The notes under the pieces are model-generated. The model had not been told where the DNA came from, made no database searches, and saw only the letters and a list, made by a program, of their open reading frames with translations. A stretch of 64,000 nucleotides of DNA, from NCBI GenBank assembly GCA_961205875.1, contig OY540814.1, positions 6,492,993 to 6,556,992 on the forward strand, read 5' to 3'. The translations under genes were made by a program, and so were the position numbers. This DNA is from Sialis fuliginosa (Eukaryota > Arthropoda > Insecta > Megaloptera > Sialidae). Shown here one piece after another: positions 60,599-64,000 of this stretch. Each line of letters starts with the position of its first letter. The first letter of the stretch is position 1.

Positions 60599-60841
60599 TA
60601 CTAATATGTTATTTTAATATTTTACGTGAAGAATATGTACTGTGTGCCATATTATATAGACAGTTGAATGATTTTGCTATAAAAATCAAGGTTCTTATTT
60701 TAGACAGTGGGATTTATGGTGAATAGCATTTATCATAACAAGATAACTTGATGATTAAGACAATTTTCTCCCATTGAAAATTTGTTCAAATTCATAGATA
60801 TACATATGTGTACGTTCTCGCATTTGATTCCTTCTTAATAG

Positions 60842-60878
60842 CCTGAAGATGATTCTGTGAATCGAAAGCTTGCGAATA
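60842..60878 (+). repeat. Hammerhead-like motif of a Penelope-type repeat
   Basis: The string has ctgaaga at 60843-60849, a five-pair helix gattc/gaatc closing a tgt loop (60851-60863), then gaaa at 60864-60867. This is the order CUGANGA, helix II, GAAA of hammerhead ribozymes, with one extra unpaired base before helix II. I found no helix I/III partners or cleavage-site triplet with confidence, so activity is doubtful. Confidence 0.35.
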
Positions 60879-61019
60879 CTTATTCTACAATAAATTTTGA
60901 CGTTTAGACAATTAATTTGTTATTATTTACAGTTAGTTTAATATTCTGTATTATATTATATTAATTATTGTATAAATAGTGAATTATTTTAAATCTTTTT
61001 ATTCTACTACTTTTTTACT

Positions 61020-61215
61020 ACATTATTGTTCAATATTTAACAGTTTAGGCAACGTATTGCAAAAGAGCTCGATGGTGGCAAACTTTTTTCTGACTTGATT
61101 TACTATTGTCGTCACTGCTTATTCTTCCCAAAATATATACTAAAACCTGGGCATAGAACATATCTATGAACTAAAAAAATATATAAATCGCATCTCGAGT
61201 GATACGCTAGAGAGA
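61020..61215 (+). repeat. Interspersed repeat family R3, copy 3 (partial)
   Basis: Shares attgttcaatatttaacagt, aggcaacgtattgcaaaaga and the atctcgagtgatacgct block with 21478-21775. Confidence 0.55.
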
Positions 61216-61619
61216 CGTTGCGTTTTATAATATACATATGTATATAGAAATTATTATTATTATACACACGAAATGAGACGATACTATAATAAGATATGTA
61301 ACGTTTTATCTCGAATATTTAACTGACAGTCTCATCTCGGTATTGATTATAAGGCTATCTTGTCGGTTATTTCTACTGCAACTTATAAAAATTGAATATT
61401 TATTTAGATTTTTCTAAGCATTTCAATTAAGGTAAGTACCTATCATATGTCTTCTTATGTATTTGTGTTATTCTAATATAAACGTTTGTGGTCTTGAAGA
61501 AAATTGGGTGTGACTGTGTAGGGATGCAAAGATTGACGTGAATACGTAACAATAGGGTTAAATAAAATTCAGACTATTATTATTATATAGACTATTATTA
61601 TATAATATAGTTTATTTTC

Positions 61620-62005
61620 AATTTCAAAAATTTTAATCAAAAAATTAAAAAACATAGGTTGTAGGGAATATATTTTTATATACTGTTATTTTTTTTCAAT
61701 TCAATTAGTTAATATTTATAAGTGCAATTGTGGACAAACAAATTTTAATATTTTTTAATAGGATGTTTTTCACTCATTAAAACTTTAATAATGTTTCGAT
61801 TTTTACTTGTATCTCGTTGATCTAATCGAAGTCTATAATTTGAGACTAAAACCCGTGTGGTAGCTCATGCTCTGAGTGTCGAGATATATTGATTTTAATT
61901 TTACGCTAGCGCGCAAACTGATTTCTGCTCATTACATCAAGTTTCTGAAATGCCCACCCATTATCTGGCGTGAAACACTAGACGTTATTCACGTCAAAAA
62001 GATCA
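61620..62005 (+). repeat. Interspersed repeat family R2, copy 3
   Basis: Longest copy; includes tctcgttgatctaatcgaag, ctctgagtgtcgagatatat, ttttacgctagcgcgcaaac and acactagacgttattcacgt. Reverse orientation to copy 1. Confidence 0.65.
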
Positions 62006-62159
62006 TAGTATAATAGAAAAACATATGTTAAAGAGATATTGACATATTTCATTAATTGATTGTACATAGTTTGCTTTAATAATTAAATTTTCCGTTCATT
62101 GATTAGAATTTCCATTAGCAAACAAATCCAGCTATTCGACTAGCATAAATACATGCATG

Positions 62160-62420
62160 TATCTATAATAGCATACAGACAGTACACACCGATAGTGCGG
62201 TTGTTCGACATTTGTAGTTCTCGTAGTGGCCACCACCATTTGAGCGTCGTCGCATCTCGAGTGGCGACATCTGTGCAGAGTCGCCGGCACGCCGCCGCTG
62301 GGCCGCTCGTCTTGTGTTTACGACCTGTCCCACACTTGTATTAACACATCTCCGCCATGTTATAACTGCTTCCGCACATATTGCACGCCCGTTTTTTGGT
62401 GTGTAACAATTTGTTCACTG
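62160..62420. promoter_or_regulatory. GC-raised island with a YY1-like site
   Basis: Bases 62220-62330 are GC-rich (cagagtcgccggcacgccgc), followed by CCGCCATGTT at 62352-62361, the same 10-mer as at 19576. A 63-codon plus frame (62153-62344) has no family resemblance. It may be a promoter, enhancer or untranslated exon. Confidence 0.3.
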
Positions 62421-62804
62421 TACAACACAGACGTTATTCGCTGCCGACAAATTAAGACTTGGAAACTAGTTTTGCTGTTTCGGCCTGATGAAATTTTTTA
62501 AATAGGAAATAATACCATGTGGAATAGGTGATGGCGGTGTGTTATAGCGATAAAAAGTTATTGAAATATAAGTTGGGAATGGATATTATTTAGTTCTATT
62601 GTTTGTTTAATTAAATACAATTCGTACGTAATACATGGTTATGTGCGAGTTTTCATTACTTCAAGATTTCATAACATACATATGTTCAAGCTCGTTAAGT
62701 TTTATATATAAGAGCTCACTTATTGCTAAACCGACCAACTCCATTTTGTTTTGAATGGGTACCAAATAATGAATTTTCATTAAAAAAATATGTGCCAAGT
62801 AAAT

Positions 62805-63460
62805 AAACAGAGCTTAGTCGTGCTAAATTCACCAAAGATAGTTAATTATTATTGAACAATTTAAATAAAATCCGATAAAATAAGATGAATTACCTGCCAT
62901 TGATTGGTTAACCATTTAATTTCTATACAATTTTACTAAAAAAAATTTTCGCTATTATTTTGTATATTTTTTATTTTTTGACAATTTCAATTTAAATCTA
63001 AATTAATGCAAACGTCAAAATGACATTTAATATGTCAAAGTAAAAATCAAAACCAATTTTTTGAAGCAAATTGAGATAAATCTTTGTAGACGTATATTAT
63101 AGGAAACTGAATGCTCTACAAAAAAGATTCTATACATTTTTTACGTAACATGTGTCGTTCTTGAGATATCTTGAAAAATTAAATATTTTGAGATTTTACC
63201 TCTTACACACGATTTTGATGATTTTGAAATGGGGCTGTCCTCAAGCCAGACCCAACCATTCAACCAAATTTCATTATTATAGGTTCAGTGTTTCATGATG
63301 TATTACAAGGATTCAGAGGACAGACAGACACGGAACGAAAAGTGTTTGTCTTACCTGAAACGGAAAGATCAATTTAAAATTTTGAAATCGGAGAACATTT
63401 TTTTTGTTTCATTCTAAAACGATCACAAAGCTTCTCGTATCTTCGATATTGCTAGGTAGC
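62805..63460 (-). repeat. Interspersed repeat family R1, copy 4 (inverted)
   Basis: Reverse complement of copies 1-3: starts in the ttagtcgtgctaaattcacc tail block, contains caaaatgacatttaatatgt and acatgtgtcgttcttgagat, and ends with the ttcgatattgctaggtagc leader. The microsatellite is almost absent (gacagacagacac). Confidence 0.7.
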
Positions 63461-63754
63461 AAAAAACATTATTTCATATTTTCTAACATTGTTTGATGAG
63501 TGGACTTATTTATTTTGACTTCTGAATGATTGATATATGAAATAACTATAATTTCCCTGCGCCTTCACCAACGTGTATTTAAAAAATCAGTGAATGTCCG
63601 CGCTACTGGCTTCTCTGTTAAATTACATCAATATCACGACACGACCTTCTATAGAATTATAACTTTATACGTAGCTTGAATTCACCTAAAAAGAAAATGA
63701 TTTTGAAATTATAAATTAAATAAATAACTTACTTTCTAATTGAGGATAATAAGT

Positions 63755-63940
63755 CTCGATATGGATCTTGGCTTCTGGGTGTAAGCCGTGTCGGTTTGGT
63801 CGTGTTCAAGATTTAGAAGAGCCTTGAAGATGTCCACTACAATATGTGATGAAACGTTGGCCGATAACACGACCAAACCGATGTGGCTTACACTCAGAAG
63901 CCAAGATCCATATCAAGATCAACCGTGGAAGCCTCAAGAC
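63755..63940 (+). repeat. Penelope/hammerhead-like short repeat, copy 3 (inverted flank plus direct unit)
   Basis: atggatcttggcttctgggt starts an inverted flank that pairs with the complement near 63890-63920. Between the arms lie ccttgaagatgtccactaca and gatgaaacgttggccgat. Same layout as the pair at 39214-39370, so this inverted arrangement is a property of the family and not an accident at one site. Confidence 0.55.
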
Positions 63941-64000
63941 TTGTTAATAAGTCTCATTCAAAATCTGCGAATCATTTATTTAATATTATATGAAATATTG

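Overview
This is a window of an AT-rich eukaryotic nuclear genome, almost certainly an insect. The evidence is GT-AG introns of about 55-100 bp, CAAAATG-type start contexts, protein matches to animal genes, and a load of mariner, Tc1, hAT and foldback elements with clear target-site duplications. I cannot assign the order. Very small introns plus abundant TA-flanked elements would fit a beetle or a hemipteran.

Layout. (1) At 1-165 there is the GC-rich start of a minus-strand gene that leaves the window (55 residues, not recognised). (2) From 166 to 10.2 kb there is no gene, only repeats. The most striking is a 2.3 kb, nearly perfect palindrome at 3037-5345. (3) From 10.2 to 18.2 kb there is one compact cluster of five conserved housekeeping genes. 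SFR1 (minus) stands head to head with EMC6 (plus), followed on the plus strand by TBC1D7, the GDP-fucose transporter SLC35C1 and a quinone oxidoreductase-like 2 gene, with only 168-199 bp between coding regions. I rebuilt the exons of each; the automatic open reading frames gave wrong starts or split products. The five proteins belong to unrelated pathways (recombination, membrane-protein insertion, TSC/mTORC1 control, Golgi fucosylation, redox), so the clustering reflects compactness rather than a shared pathway. (4) From 18.2 to 64 kb lies a 46 kb gene-poor region. Its one well-supported gene is a two-exon secreted four-cysteine peptide gene at 35507-37116, with a TATA-like box and initiator.

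The rest of the gene-poor region is a mosaic of small transposons: a hAT MITE family (four copies, three with perfect 8-bp duplications), two further hAT MITEs, several TA-flanked foldbacks, a mariner relic that became a palindrome and was then hit by a hAT MITE, a LINE relic joining reverse-transcriptase box A to the protein tail, a Tc1/mariner transposase relic, and a short repeat resembling Penelope-type or hammerhead-bearing retroelements. Between the repeats are several 150-400 bp islands of raised GC content that may be regulatory or untranslated exons. No tRNA, rRNA or CRISPR was seen.
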